A DNA stretch of 47,081 nt from Tubiluchus corallicola (lineage: Eukaryota > Priapulida > Priapulimorpha > Priapulimorphida > Tubiluchidae). Position 1 is the stretch's first letter, and every line of letters begins with the position of its first letter. Position numbers and translations under genes: made by a program. Location: the NCBI GenBank assembly GCA_030141605.1, contig JAQGDQ010001263.1:4201-51281 (forward strand). The letters are read 5' to 3'. The notes under the pieces were generated by a model, which was not told the DNA's origin, did not search any database, and was given only the letters and a program-made list of their open reading frames with translations. Below are positions 1 to 12,800 of the stretch, one piece after another.

Positions 1-283
1 ACGTTCTGTATTCAATTCAATTCGAGTTTTTATTTCGGTGAAGCACAGTGGAAGAAGTTTCTGACTGTTAATATCAATTCCCTTGGCTCAGTGGTAGCTG
101 TTAGTTTGTTTACCACGTTCTGTATTCAATTCAATTCGAGTTTTTATTTCGGTGAAGCAGAAGGGAAGAAGTTTCTGACTGTTAATATCAATTCCCTTGA
201 CTCAATGGTAGCTGTTAGTTTGTTTACCACGTTCTGTATTCAATTCAATTCGAGTTTTTATTTCGGTGAAGCAGAAGGGAAGA
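1..283. repeat. Minisatellite, 114-bp unit, about 2.5 copies
   Basis: ACGTTCTGTATTCAATTC recurs at 1, 115 and 229 with only a few differences. The array probably continues left of the window. The open frame through it is an accident of the repeat. Confidence 0.9.
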
Positions 284-544
284 GTTGTAAACGTGCTTTT
301 GCCCTGGCTGGCACGTGGTATTTGGGTAAAAATAGGGGGGGGGGTAATAATAGTTTCTGTTATGTAGGCGTAGGTTTGTTATTATTGTTGACGATAGGAG
401 GCTTGCGTTGTCTATCGAAATTAGAGCCAACTTTGAATAAAGGTTATTGTTGCTGTTGTTGTTGTTGTTGTTGTCGTCATCGTCGCCCGATAACAAATCT
501 CCGTTTATATCTGAAATTTCTGAAATTTTGTTTTATCAGGAACT

Positions 545-923
545 GGAGTGAGTGAGTGAGTGAGTGAGTCAGTGAGTCAGTGAGTGTGTGTGTGAGCAAC
601 TGAGTGAGTGAATGAGTGAGTAAGTGGGGGAATGAGTGAGTGAGTGTGTGTGAGCGTGAGTGAGTGAGTGTGTGTGTGTGTGGGTGAGTGAGTGAGTGAG
701 TGAGTGAATGACTGAGTGAGTGAGTGAGTGAGTGAGCAATTGAGTGAGTGAAGGAGCACGTAAGTGGGGGAATGAGGGAGTGAGTGAGTGAGTGAGTGAA
801 ATAGTGAGTGAGTGAGTGAGTGAGTGAGTGAGTGAGTGAGTGAGTGAGTGAGTGAGTGAGTGAGTGAGTGAGTGAGTGAGTGACTGAGTGAGTGAGTTAG
901 TGAGTGAGTGAGTGAGTGAGTGA
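545..923. repeat. GAGT-rich tetranucleotide array
   Basis: Mostly GAGT units with TGTG and GGGG interruptions. No host coding potential; reverse frames read Ser-Leu-Thr-His repeats only. Confidence 0.95.
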
Positions 924-1467
924 CAATGCAATTACATATACATCTAACCTGACAAGAATCTCCTGTAGCACGTGATCACGTGACCCTACTATGATTTAGC
1001 ACATCATTCAACTGTGTATTGAGTGAAAATTTCCTCTTTGACATTCGTGTGACTGATGTTCACTTAGCGTAGAAAATTTTCCCTCCATCAATCAAGGTAT
1101 CCCTTACGCTGTGTCATGTAGAAGGAAATCCGTCTTCCAGGTTTCAGGATGAAGAAGAAAATCTGGAGAGAAAGATTATTGCAGCGTAAAAATTCATTTG
1201 AAATCTCGAAATTTGACAAACGTGAAATCTTGAAATCTTGAAATTTGACAAAACGTGAAAGCTTGAAATCTTGAAATGTGGCTTAGTTCACAAAATGCGT
1301 TTCAAATACCCACCAGCTATTTATTGTAATAATTAAAACAACGATTTTGCATTTTTGCAGTTTATGCAAGATTGCAGTTTTTGTCAAGGAAGCAGCATGA
1401 TAAAGTTTCCAAAAACTTCATCCACAAAGTGGTTTTTATAGTTAAAACTAATATGAAGTTTTATTGT
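924..1467. other. Intergenic AT-rich DNA, nothing recognised
   Basis: Contains a small tandem of GAAATCTTGAAATTTGACA at about 1198-1280. No gene or RNA is recognisable. Confidence 0.5.
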
Positions 1468-1624
1468 CGTCATCATCATCATTATGATTATCATCAACAA
1501 TAGCATCATCATCATCGTTATCATCATCATCGTCGTCATCATCATCATCATCATCATCATCGTTATCATCATCATCTTCATCATCATTGTCATTATCATC
1601 ATCAATAGCATCATCATCATCGTT

Positions 1625-1657
<33 letters not shown>

Positions 1658-1690
1658 GTCGTCATCATCATCATCATCATCTTCTTCTTC
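1468..1690. repeat. CAT/ATC trinucleotide microsatellite
   Basis: Imperfect CAT repeats with CGT interruptions, arranged as two similar blocks of about 130 bp. Confidence 0.95.
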
Positions 1691-3204
1691 TATAGGGATT
1701 AATTATTAGTGCATTATAAATAATAATTTTTTTCTAAGGTAAGAAAAGTTAGGATTATGTTGATATAGAAATAGTTGTTAAATTTTTTAAATCGTTTTTT
1801 ATTATTTTTTATTTTTTCATGATGCCATAATGATACCGTTATGATGCCATAAGGCAGAGCTCTAGGATGTTCACGTTGAACGTGAAAAAGTTTCATTGAA
1901 AGCGTTCAACATGACGAGCTTGAGTGTGTTTTTCAGACTGTATTTGACCACAAGTTAATGGTGCTTTTTTTCTAGCACATATTGTAATAATGGCCTCTCT
2001 CTAAGTTATTCAACACTCAACCACATTGCGTCAGAATTTCATGGGCATATCTCGGCATGTTGCCATCTTTACTGTCATATCATAGATGAATAGTCGAACT
2101 TAACGGCCATTGTGAAAACATGTGGTCTGTAGATGTACGGTAATTTTCCATTAGATGTACGGTAATTTTCCATTAGATGCACGGTAATTTTCCATTAGAT
2201 GTTTTTTTTACGGTAATTTTCCATTAGATGTACGGTAATTTTCCATTGCAGCTGTTTTTGGGCTCTTCCCCCACGCTGTTCTCAGTCACACGGAAAAAAA
2301 TGGGGTCAAAATAATAGGGAGTCCAAAATGGGTGGCTAATCTACCTAGATTGTCCCTAGATGGAGTGTTTTATTTTCTTCTATTCTTTCTTTTATTCGTG
2401 CAAACAGTTCCTGTCCTACCACGCTAATATGCACTAGGCAGAATATCCTGCCGGATGTGGGGTTCATAATTTCTAATCACCCTGCTGAAAAGAAAAACCA
2501 AGAAATTATTAATAATTAAAGGAATGACTTTTAATCAGCCTGACATTTACCATTATTAAATATTTATATTGTTGTTTTTGTATGATTTATATTTAGCTTA
2601 TTTCTCATTGGTTTATTATATTCTCTTTCTCGACATCTTTGGTTGATCATTTTATCGTTTTTTTGTTTTTTTGCCTGATTTTGAAGTTAATGCTCAAATT
2701 ATAGAGGATCTCGAAGATTTCAGCATATGAAGAGCACCCGCATTGCTGTTTGCCAGGAGGCAATTCTTAACACATTTAACAATAAGAACTCCATGCAGTG
2801 TCAAGCAGATGTTTAACATTTAGAACGGTATATTATTTGCAGTTTTACTTTTGTGATTAAAGGAACAATTCTTAAATTAGTAAAATTCGAAACATTTATA
2901 TTTGTACTTATGCTCTATGTGGTATGGTAGTATTATATGTAATTATTTTGTTGTTGTTATTTCAGCCTGATCATTGCTGCAATATCATAAATAAACCACT
3001 TTGATTGATTCAACAAAAACTTCCATAGTTATTTAAATTATGCATTTTCTGTTATGCACAAATTTTAAGTTATTTTTATTTTGTTTGCTTCACATGATTG
3101 ACAGTAGTTTAGAAATGTAAATTTTTTGTTTATTTACATTATTATGTTCTACAGTATTACGTTTCCCATCATTTAATTGCCAATTGCACACGTCAACAGA
3201 ATTA
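1691..3204. other. Intergenic; short tandem repeat at 2130-2247, otherwise unrecognised
   Basis: Five copies of TAGATGTACGGTAATTTTCC, about 22 bp each, at 2130-2247. The end near 2955-3005 (ATAAATAAACCACTTTGATT) looks like a retroelement or transcript 3' end but has no detectable ORF. Confidence 0.4.
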
Positions 3205-3395
3205 TAATTTAAATTGAGAACGGTGCCACAAAATTAATTTTATTTAATCCTAGCTATTTAAGGATGGCTGACTAGATAACCCACGGGTTCGTCACTGCCC
3301 TTCTCCTTTGCTTCAAACATATTGTATGTATTCCTAATTCTGTATTTTTATAATTCTTGCGGATTTAATAAATAAATTCAATTGAATTGAAATAA
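3205..3395 (+). mobile_element. LINE 3'-tail-like sequence
   Basis: It ends in TTTAATAAATAAATTCAATT followed by GAATTGAA, the simple-repeat tail style of CR1/L2-like non-LTR elements. No coding part remains. Confidence 0.35.
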
Positions 3396-3604
3396 TTAGA
3401 AATAAGTTTGGACTTGTGTTGATGGGAACGATTGTCTGATTGAATGCTTTTAGTATTAATGAAACAATTATTTTTTTATAATGCTGGTTGTCTATAATGG
3501 ACTGTTGACAGATTGGCGACCCATTAGTTACAGAATTTAATGTGTGCCTCGCCTTGCGAATGTTTAAAATCACTTTCATATATCGACTGGCTATGTATGG
3601 TGTC

Positions 3605-3811
3605 ATGGCAGAAAGCATGGATTCGATTAAGAAAACGTATGTGTATTTTCTTATTTTTGCTTTCACAAGCGTGTATAGCTTCTTTGCGGCAGTTACATTG
3701 CTAATTAGAATTATAAAAAAGCCAGGCCTTTTGTTCTACAAGAAGGAAAGGGAAGTGCCATCCGTGTTAAACGATCCAACCCTCGGAAATCATGGTTTTC
3801 ATAAGCTAAAG
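3605..3811 (+). CDS. EPHX4: EPHX4-like exon 1 (residues 1-69): membrane anchor
   Basis: The exon encodes [10 protein letters not shown] followed by a 23-residue hydrophobic span, then a basic stretch (RIIKKPG) and the family-like [13 protein letters not shown] segment. It ends AAG|GCAAGT, a canonical-context GC donor. No GT alternative nearby keeps the frame with exon 2. An in-frame ATG at 3560 would add 15 residues. Confidence 0.85.
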
Positions 3812-6800
3812 GCAAGTTTCTTAATTTGTTTTGTATTGATTCAAGATTCATGAGTTTATTCATTTCCACATTGCATCTTACAATTATCATTAAAATACAG
3901 ATAATTATCCATTTAAGTAAATATAAATATAAATATAAATAAATGCACTATTATCGAGAAATTACAAAATGCAGCATATACATGTGCAAATTTCATTACA
4001 GAATAATTTTGATGCATACAGTTTGAGCCTAAAAGCATAGCTTGACAGGCCAAACTGTACGTGGAAATCTTAAAAAAAGATTAATAATTGAAATAATGAT
4101 AAGAAAGATGAAATGGATCGAGAACTAAGAAAAACTGTGATCATGATTATAAAGTGTTCAGTAACCTGTTGTTCGTTATTGGTTGCCTGTTTGTGTGTGC
4201 CGTGTACGACGAGGTAAGTTAATTTTCCTTAACAGCTTTTTACATTAGTACTGAATTTCAGTTTTAAACTGAATTTCAAATTCAAAGATGTTCCTCTGAT
4301 ACCATTTTGTCTGAACACACTTGCGAGTTACTGTATAATTTGAAGATCTCGGTGAGTTACTCTCGATACTTCCCGCAATGAGTACAGAGGTGAGTGTCAG
4401 CTTGTGCTTACCGTAGGAGAGTAACTCACGGCAAGTTTTGCTGTCTTGTCTGAACACACTTGCGAGTTACTGTCTAATTTGAATATCTCGGCGAGTTACT
4501 CTCGATACTTCTCGCAGTGAATAGAGAAGTGAGTGTCAGCTTGTGCTTACTGTACGAGAGTAACTCACAGCAAGTTTTGCTCTCTTGTCTGAACAAACTT
4601 GCGAGTTACTGGGCAAGCTTACTCGTCAAGAAAACTCCCTAGTTTGAATGTGCCGTAAAACCACATCTTTCGAAATTTTTTTGATAATGCTGTCTACAAC
4701 TGTTTTGGCTAGATGCGCATTAACCTTTAGAATGCGGAAACCTTATATTGGCACTTAGTTGGTAGGTGCAAAATAAACCAAAGATTTACTTTATTGCTGC
4801 AGAATGGGATAAAGATTCACTATGTTGCTGCTGGCAATACAAATCATCCACTTATGCTCTTCTTACATGGATTCCCGGAGTGCTGGTATAGCTGGAGGCA
4901 TCAGCTTCGAGAATTCCAAAAAGATTACAGGTAAATATTATTCTACGTCAGGGGTGTGCAAATTATCTGACTAGCCGGGCCACATTAAACTTTCCCACAC
5001 AAGGAGCCAAGTACAGAATGGCCTAATAACGATTTTTTTGCATCCGACCTGCGTACATCATTACTACTACACTCAAGAAACTATTTTAGAAGTTATTAAA
5101 ATTTATATTACTAACCATATATTTCTACTTTCAGGACAAATAGTGGTAATTTCATTACAATGCATATTAGTAATGTGTATCACACAGTCTGTGTAGTAGA
5201 GTGACATTAAGCTACAACCGTCTTGTAAGGGTTAATCGCATCCGATCTAGTAGAAAAAACTACCTGCACTATCTTTGGGATCGTGGCACGGACTTCAGCT
5301 GGATACACTTTTAAATACAGGCAAACATTGTTCCATGTATTCTGAATCACAGGTAAACATTGTTCCTTGTATTCTGAATCACAGGTAAACATTATTCCAT
5401 GTATTCTGAATCACAGGTAAACATTGTTCCTTGTATTCTGAATCACAGGTAAACATTGTTCCTTGTATTCTGAATCACAGGTAAACATTGTTCCTTGTAT
5501 TCTGAATCACAGGTAAACATTGTTCCTTGTATTCTGAATCACAGGTAAACATTGTTCCTTGTATTCTGAATCACAGGTAAACATTGTTCCTTGTATTCTG
5601 AATCACAGGTAAACATTGTTCCATGTATTCTGAATCACAGGTAAACATTGTTCCTTGTATTCTGAATCACAGGTAAACATTGTTCCTTGTATTCTGAATC
5701 ACAGGTAAATATTGTTCCATGTATTCTGAATCACAGGTAAACATTGTTCCTTGTATTCTGAATCACAGGTAAACATTGTTCCTTGTATTCTGAATTACAG
5801 GTAAACATTGTTCCTTGTATTCTGAATCACAGGTAAACATTGTTCCATGTATTCTGAATCACAGGTAAACATTGTTCCATGTATTCTGAATCACAGGTAA
5901 ACATTGTTCCTTGTATTCTGAATCACAGGTAAACATTGTTCCATGTATTCTGAATCACAGGTAAACATTGTTCCATGTATTCTGAATCACAGGTAAACAT
6001 TGTTCCTTGTATTCTGAATCACAGGTAAACATTGTTTCCTGTATTCTGAATCACAGGTAAACATTGTTTCTTGTATTCTGAATCACAGGTAAACATTGTT
6101 CCTTGTAATGTAAATTACAGGTAAAGATTGTTCTAGCTATTTCATATTACACATTAGCATTGTTCCAGATATTTCTCTTTACCTGTAAACATTGTTCTTA
6201 CCTATTGGTACTCCTGTTATCTTTTGGTCGACGGTTCGAACCAAACCGGTACTCATCTGGTTGTTGTTGTTCTTGTTGAGGATGCCTTTTGAAAAGAAGC
6301 TGAAGACTCCATGAATTTGCAGCTGATACTGTCATTAAGACATTATCGTTATTTATCCAGCTGTCTGTCATCCAAAAATTTGCTCACAAAATAAGTCATT
6401 TTTGACAAAGAATGATTATTCCAGTCTTGTGTATACATGTCGTGGGTTCATGGTGTAGCGAAGAAAGCCATCTCAGGCTCGTTGTATGTAAATTTCAATT
6501 CTCGCTTCTGTTGCAGTCATTTTTCTGTTACACCAGGTTAGTCTGTCAGGAAACAGCGTAGTCCCCCAAGGACTAGTGACTATTGCACCAGGTTAGTATT
6601 TCAGGATACAGCGTAGTCTCTCCAGGACTAGTGACTGTTACACCAGGTTAGTATGTCTGGAAACAGAGTAGTCTCTCAAGGACTAGTGACTGTTACACCA
6701 GGTTAGTCTGTCAGGAAACAGCATAGTCTCTCCAGGACTAGTGACTGTTGCACCAGGTTAGTCTGTCAGGAAACAATGTAGTCCCTCAAGGACTAGTGAC

Positions 6801-9800
6801 TATTGCACCAGGTTAGTCTGTCAGGAAACAATGTAGTCTCTCCAGGACTAGTGACTGTTGCACCAGGTTAGTCTGTCTGGAAACAATGTAGTCCCTCAAG
6901 GACTAGTGACTGTTGCACCAGGTTAGTCTGTCAGGAAACAATGTAGTCTCTCCGGGACTAGTGACTGTTGCACCAGGTTAGTCTGTCAGGAAACAATGTA
7001 GTCCCTCAAGGACTAGTGACTATTGCACCAGGTTAGTCTGTCAGGAAACAATGTAGTCTCTCCAGAACTAGTGACTGTTGCACCAGGTTAGTCTGTCAGG
7101 AAACAATGTAGTCTCTCCAGGACTAGTGACTGTTGCACCAGGTTAGTCTGTCAGGAAACAATGTAGTCCCTCAAGGACTAGTGACTGTTGCACCAGGTTA
7201 GTCTGTCAGGAAACAATGTAGTCTCTCAAGGACTAGTGACTGTTGCACCAGGTTAGTCTGTCAGGAAACAATGTAGTCTCTCCGGGACTAGTGACTGTTG
7301 CACCAGGTTAGTCTGTCAGGAAACAACGTAGTCCCTCAAGGACTAGTGACTGTTGCACCAGGTTAGTCTGTCAGGAAACAATGTAGTCTCTCCGGGACTA
7401 GTGACTGTTGCACCAGGTTAGTCTGTCAGGATACAGTGTAGTCCCTCAAGGACTAGTGACTATTGCACCAGGTTAGTCTGTCAGGAAACAGTGTAGTCTC
7501 TCAAGGACTAGTGACTGTTACACCAGGTTAGTCTGTCAGGAAACAGAGTAGTCTCTCAAGGACTAGTGACTGTTACACCAGGTTAGTCTGTCAGGAAACA
7601 ATGTAGTCTCTCCAGAACTAGTGACTGTTGCACCAGGTTAGTCTGTCAGGAAACAGTGTAGTCCCTCAAGGACTAGTGACTATTGCACCAGGTTAGTCTG
7701 TCAGGAAACAATGTAGTCTCTCAAGGACTAGTGACTGTTACACCAGGTTAGTCTGTCAGGAAACAGAGTAGTCTCTCAAGGACTAGTGACTGTTACACCA
7801 GGTTAGTCTGTCAGGAAACAACGTAGTCTCTCAAGGACTAGTGACTGTTACATAAAAAATGTAAAAGAGAAGGTCGAAAGTACCGCCCTCTTGTTCAGTT
7901 TGTTTTTTGTTTAGGGTTGTCGCTCTTGACCTCCGGGGGTACGGTCACTCCGATAAACCGAAACGTCGCAGCGACTACCACATCGACAAACTTGCCGAAG
8001 ACGTGAAATTGTTGCTATCCGCTTTGGGTAAATATTTTCAGGGATGAGAATTTTTCGCGGATACGCGGAATTCCGAGTTTTTGGAATACCCAGTAGTCCC
8101 ATTTTTGTAAATCGCGTAAATTCGTTGAGAAAATTTTTACGGACCCAGTACATTATTTCACAAGCTGACCGCTAGGTGGCAGGCCGTCACTTTGTTTACA
8201 TCACGTACATCAGTGTAACCACGTGTATATCTCTACGTATAAAAATATAGAATAAATTGTGCAGAGTTATTTGAGTCAATTGCAGACAGTTTTTATATAC
8301 TTTTGCATAGGAGCGGCCAGTACTTAGACGTTTTTGAGACAATTAGGTATGATGTATCCTTGATAGTTGGGTATTTTAAATTATGCATGAAACAAGGTAA
8401 TTGATATTTTAAGTCCACTTAGAGGCTCTCTATGGTCACAAAATTGAAATTTGTTGCTGGCACCAAGAGGGCTTTGCCCCTTAACCCCATTGGGGGCCTA
8501 GGTGGCTCCAAAACCCCGGTCTCTTCAGAGTTTTTTGCAATTTGTCATTCTCATCCCTGTTTTGTGCGTTAAAGGGAAAAGCACGGATCTTATTTTGAAG
8601 TTCGATTTTAACTCCTATAATAATGCCAAAGTATTAGGTTAAAAACTTAATTAGTGGTGGACGAGCCCAACTAGTGATGACGTCACAAATGAACATAAAA
8701 TTCAATAGCACAAACCTCCCGTGAGCATTGAATGTTTGAGAAAGTGAAAATTGAAGTACAGAGCTACTGTAAAATATTCAGTGATGCAAAAAATTCTTGA
8801 GCGCATTCTGAAACTGAAGGTCAAAACAATCTACTGTTTTAAATGTTGAAAGGAGATGTACTATTTTTTTCAACAATGACTTACATGAAAGACTTAATAG
8901 CACAGAAACGCTATTTTGTGTTCGGCTAGTTCTTCTTTGTGTGAAAAAAAGGTGCTGTACCTCACTTCAGAGGTGTTCGTTTGTGAAATAGTACACGTTT
9001 GACAGCTCTACGGGTGAACACAGCGGTAAATTTGATCTTTTATCTGTAAACTTCCCTAGTTTTAGAACAATACACTGAAACTCTTACAATAGCACTGTAC
9101 TTCAATTTTCTCTCCTGCAAACATGTGCAACACGCTCGTGGAATATTTTTGCTGTTGAAAATTTTGTACATTTGTGATGTCATTAATACATGGGCTCGCC
9201 CGCCGCTAATTAAGTGTTTAATCTATTATTTAATTATCGGAAATGCTTTTGCAGTATTAATTGCATTATTAAAATGTATATTTTTCATCTGACTTGAAAA
9301 TAGGGGGGGGGGGGGTAGTATATGGAAAATTATCCTGTCTTTCTTCAATGGCATTAATAGAAAAATTGACCCTTCACTTTCCACTTACTCCTAGTGCCAT
9401 CTATGTTGAGGTTTGCAAATTAATTGACTGCTAATTTCATTTAAATCTGCTAACTTCACAATTAAGCGTATATATTAATTTTGCTGGTATATATATATAA
9501 GATTCGAGGCTACAGCCCGGACGAGGGCACCATTTGCGGCGATCTATACATGAAACGAAAGGTCTCGATCTAGTGTCGTGCCATTGGGGGTTTATTTTTC
9601 GAATCGGGCCCACCGGGAGGAACGGGGGGCGAAAAACCTCCAAAAATGGCCATTTTTCGGCCGTTTTTTGCAAAACTTATACCTCTTATTTCTGAAGAAC
9701 GGGAACGGGCCGAGGGTGGTGCTGAGTATGGATAGATAGCCCGTTCAGCGGTGTGTGTCATAGGCGTAATAATTAATTAAAGCACCACCCTCGGCCCATT

Positions 9801-12800
9801 CCCGTTCTCCAGATCTCAGCCGTATAACTTTTGCAAAAAACGGCCGAAAAATGGCCATTTTTGGAGGTTTTTCGCCCCCCCTTCCTTCCGGTGGGCCCAA
9901 TTCGAAAAATAAACCCCCAATGAGACGACACTAGATCGAGACCTTTCGTTTGATGTATAGATCGCCGCAAATGGTGCCCTCGTCGAAGCTGTAGCCTCGA
10001 ATCTTATATATATAAATAAATATGTATGTGTATATATTAAGATACCAGCGAAATTAATATAATAGATTTCATTAAGGCGACGAAACCGTACTTCGAAATG
10101 GAATAGGATGTGAAAAATTGTACACTTTTCCTTTAAAACTCGTATTTTCAAATTCTAGCAGCTAGTACAAGTGATAGAGAGAAAAATTGTCTTTGAATAG
10201 GGAACAGTTCTTGCACGCTGGTGGCTCACGACTGGGGTGGAGTCATCGCTTTCCACTTCGTCCAGCTCTATCCGGATCTGGTGGATAAACTGGTCGTCAT
10301 GAACACTGGTCAAGCGGGTCTTCTGACCGACGTCATCCTCGGTTTTAACATTACGCAGCTTCTGAAATCATGGTGAGGGTGCTTTATTGATTTTCCGAAC
10401 TTTGGCAGACAATAAAAATGCTCCTTGTTCTGTCTCATATTTTTTATTCCGCACACCTCCGGGAATTTTATTTTTTATCCCGCACACCTCCGGGAATTTT
10501 ATTTTTTATCCCGCACCCCTCCGGGAATTTTATTTTTTATCCCGCACCCCGCCAGGAATTTTTTTTCTACGTTCATATACTTACTTGATGCAGTCATATA
10601 AAAGCATGTTTTTTAATTTAAAACATAAAACGCAATAATTATTATAACATTGTTTTTTTGGGGAACGCAGTACGCGGCCATGTTTTGCAGTACGTGCATT
10701 GTAGTAATTTCATTATTTCTAACTAATGTATTAAAATACAATGAATGTTGTTCGATGGTTGCCTTTTCCTTTAACTTGTTGTTTAATACGAGGGTCCAAA
10801 AAATGCATACTTTCTTTTTTTTTAGTTTAGGGTTAGGGTTAGGGTTGTTTTTTTTTTGTTTTTTTGGGGTGGTTTTTTATTCTCCTTACTTTCTTTTTTT
10901 GGTTTTAGGGTTAGCGTTAAGGTTAGGGTTAGGGTTGTCTTTTCCTTTAATTTGTTCTTTAATATGAGGGTCCAAAAAACGAGTACTTTCTTATTCTCCT
11001 CACTTTCTTTTTCTTTGATTTTAGGTACATGTTCCTGTTCCTTTGTCCGGCTTTACCGGAAGTCCTTCTCAGCTGGGATGACTGCAAGGCAATAGAGGAG
11101 ATACTCTTGGGCGGAGCAAGTCGGGAGGGGGCATTTTCTTCGGACGATATCGAAGCTTTCAAATACTATTTTAGCCAACCAGGTGCCTATGATTGTTGAG
11201 TAATTGTGTTCCGTCTCGGGTCAAAATGGTGGTTCCGTCTTGGGTCAAAATGGCGGTTCCGTCTCGGGTTAAAATGGTGGTTCCGTCTCGGGTTAAAATG
11301 GCGGTTCCTAACCTTTTACTAGCCAAGACCCTTTCGAAATTCAACAGTCTGCTGCTTCCCCTTAATATTTTTCAGCTACATAGTTTGAGTTAGCAACTTG
11401 AAGTAGAAGTGCATGCTTGCATAGGAAAGTCGTCCATAAGTCGGCAATTAAGCTTTTCTAGTTATTCACACATCCTGAATCTCCATTTCATGAGGATCAT
11501 TTTGATACCAAGTTCATTGCTCTATGTTACTACTAAGCTGAGATAATCCACGTTGAAGTTGAGGTCCGTTTGTATGTGCTTGCATAGGAAAGTCGTCCAT
11601 AAGTCGGCAATTAAGCTTTTCTAGTTATTCACACATCCTGAATCTCCATTTCATGAGGATCATTTTCATACCAAGTTCATCGCTCTATGTTATTGATGAT
11701 GAAGCACACATATCAAGTTTTTGTATTTTCTTATGTCATTTTTTCCTCTCATCTTATTTATTCTAGATCTGTTTAATGCAATGATGAAGAAAAAAACAGT
11801 TTGTTTTTGATTTTTATTTTTTAACGAAAAAAAAACTCATTTTTATTCCAGGCGCATTCACTCCTCCGATTAATTACTACCGAAGTCTGTTGCTGTCGGC
11901 AACAGATGAAGACCCTCGGCGGAAGCGAGTGATACAAGTGCCGACGCTGATGATTTGGGGCGACAACGATGCGGTGAGGATTTTTGAAAGAAGCCATTTA
12001 CTATTATGAATGTCATAGGTTTACACAATTTGCAGATAAATATCTAAGTGCATCGTGGGGGGAAAATGAAGCCATTTTAAAGTAGTGTTAAATGAAGCCA
12101 TTTTAAGTAGTGTTAAACGAAGCCATTTTATAAGTAGTGTTAAATGAAGCCATTTTATAAGTAGTGTTAAATGAAGCCATTTTTCAGGTAGTGTTGAATG
12201 AAGCCATTTTAAGTAGTGCTAAATGAAGCCATTTAAAGTAGTGCTAAATGAAGCCATTTTATAAGTAGTGTTAAATGAAGCCATTTTAGGTAGTGTTAAA
12301 TGAAGCCATTTTAAGTAGTGTTAAATGAAGCCATTTTAAGTAGTGCTAAATGAAGTCATTTTAAGTAGTGTTAAATGAAGCCATTTTTAAAGTAGTGTTA
12401 AATGAAGCCATTTTAAAGTAGTGTTAAATGAAGCCAATTTTTAAGTAGTGTTAAATGAAGCCAATTTTAAGTAGTGTTAAATGAAGCCATTTTTAAGTAA
12501 TGTTAACACAGCAAAACACGACAGTTCCTTTCATAAGGTGTTTATTGCAGTCTTTATTTTCTAAAGGAGAAAAACAAAAAATACATAAAATTTGCAGTAA
12601 TGCAATTTGAACAAAATTGCAGAAATTCGAACAAAAAATTACACAGAAAATTGCTATCTAATTAATAAACTTAGATTTACAAAAATCACTTACTTCATTC
12701 GGCTAAAGAGAGCACACTGTTTATGTTTATGAAGCATGACATTAAATTTCTCATATAAGAATTGCATTATCCACATTACAAGTTAGTCTCTGCAGTAACC

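Noticed and set aside
569-931. Ser-Leu-Thr-His repeat protein on the minus strand
   Set aside because: GAGT tetranucleotide array; no coding signal.
3542-3604. Start of the hydrolase at an upstream codon (GTG at 3542 or ATG at 3560)
   Set aside because: GTG is not a normal animal start, and ATG 3560 has poorer context than 3605; kept only as an alternative.
6220-6260. tRNA B-box-like GGTTCGAACC
   Set aside because: No A box, acceptor stem or cloverleaf around it.
5311-7851. CRISPR-like regular arrays
   Set aside because: Units are contiguous with no unique spacers, in an animal intron.
10387-11095. Phe/Leu-rich + strand frames in intron 4
   Set aside because: T-rich tracts and tandem repeats next to an acceptor; they conflict with the clear exon structure.
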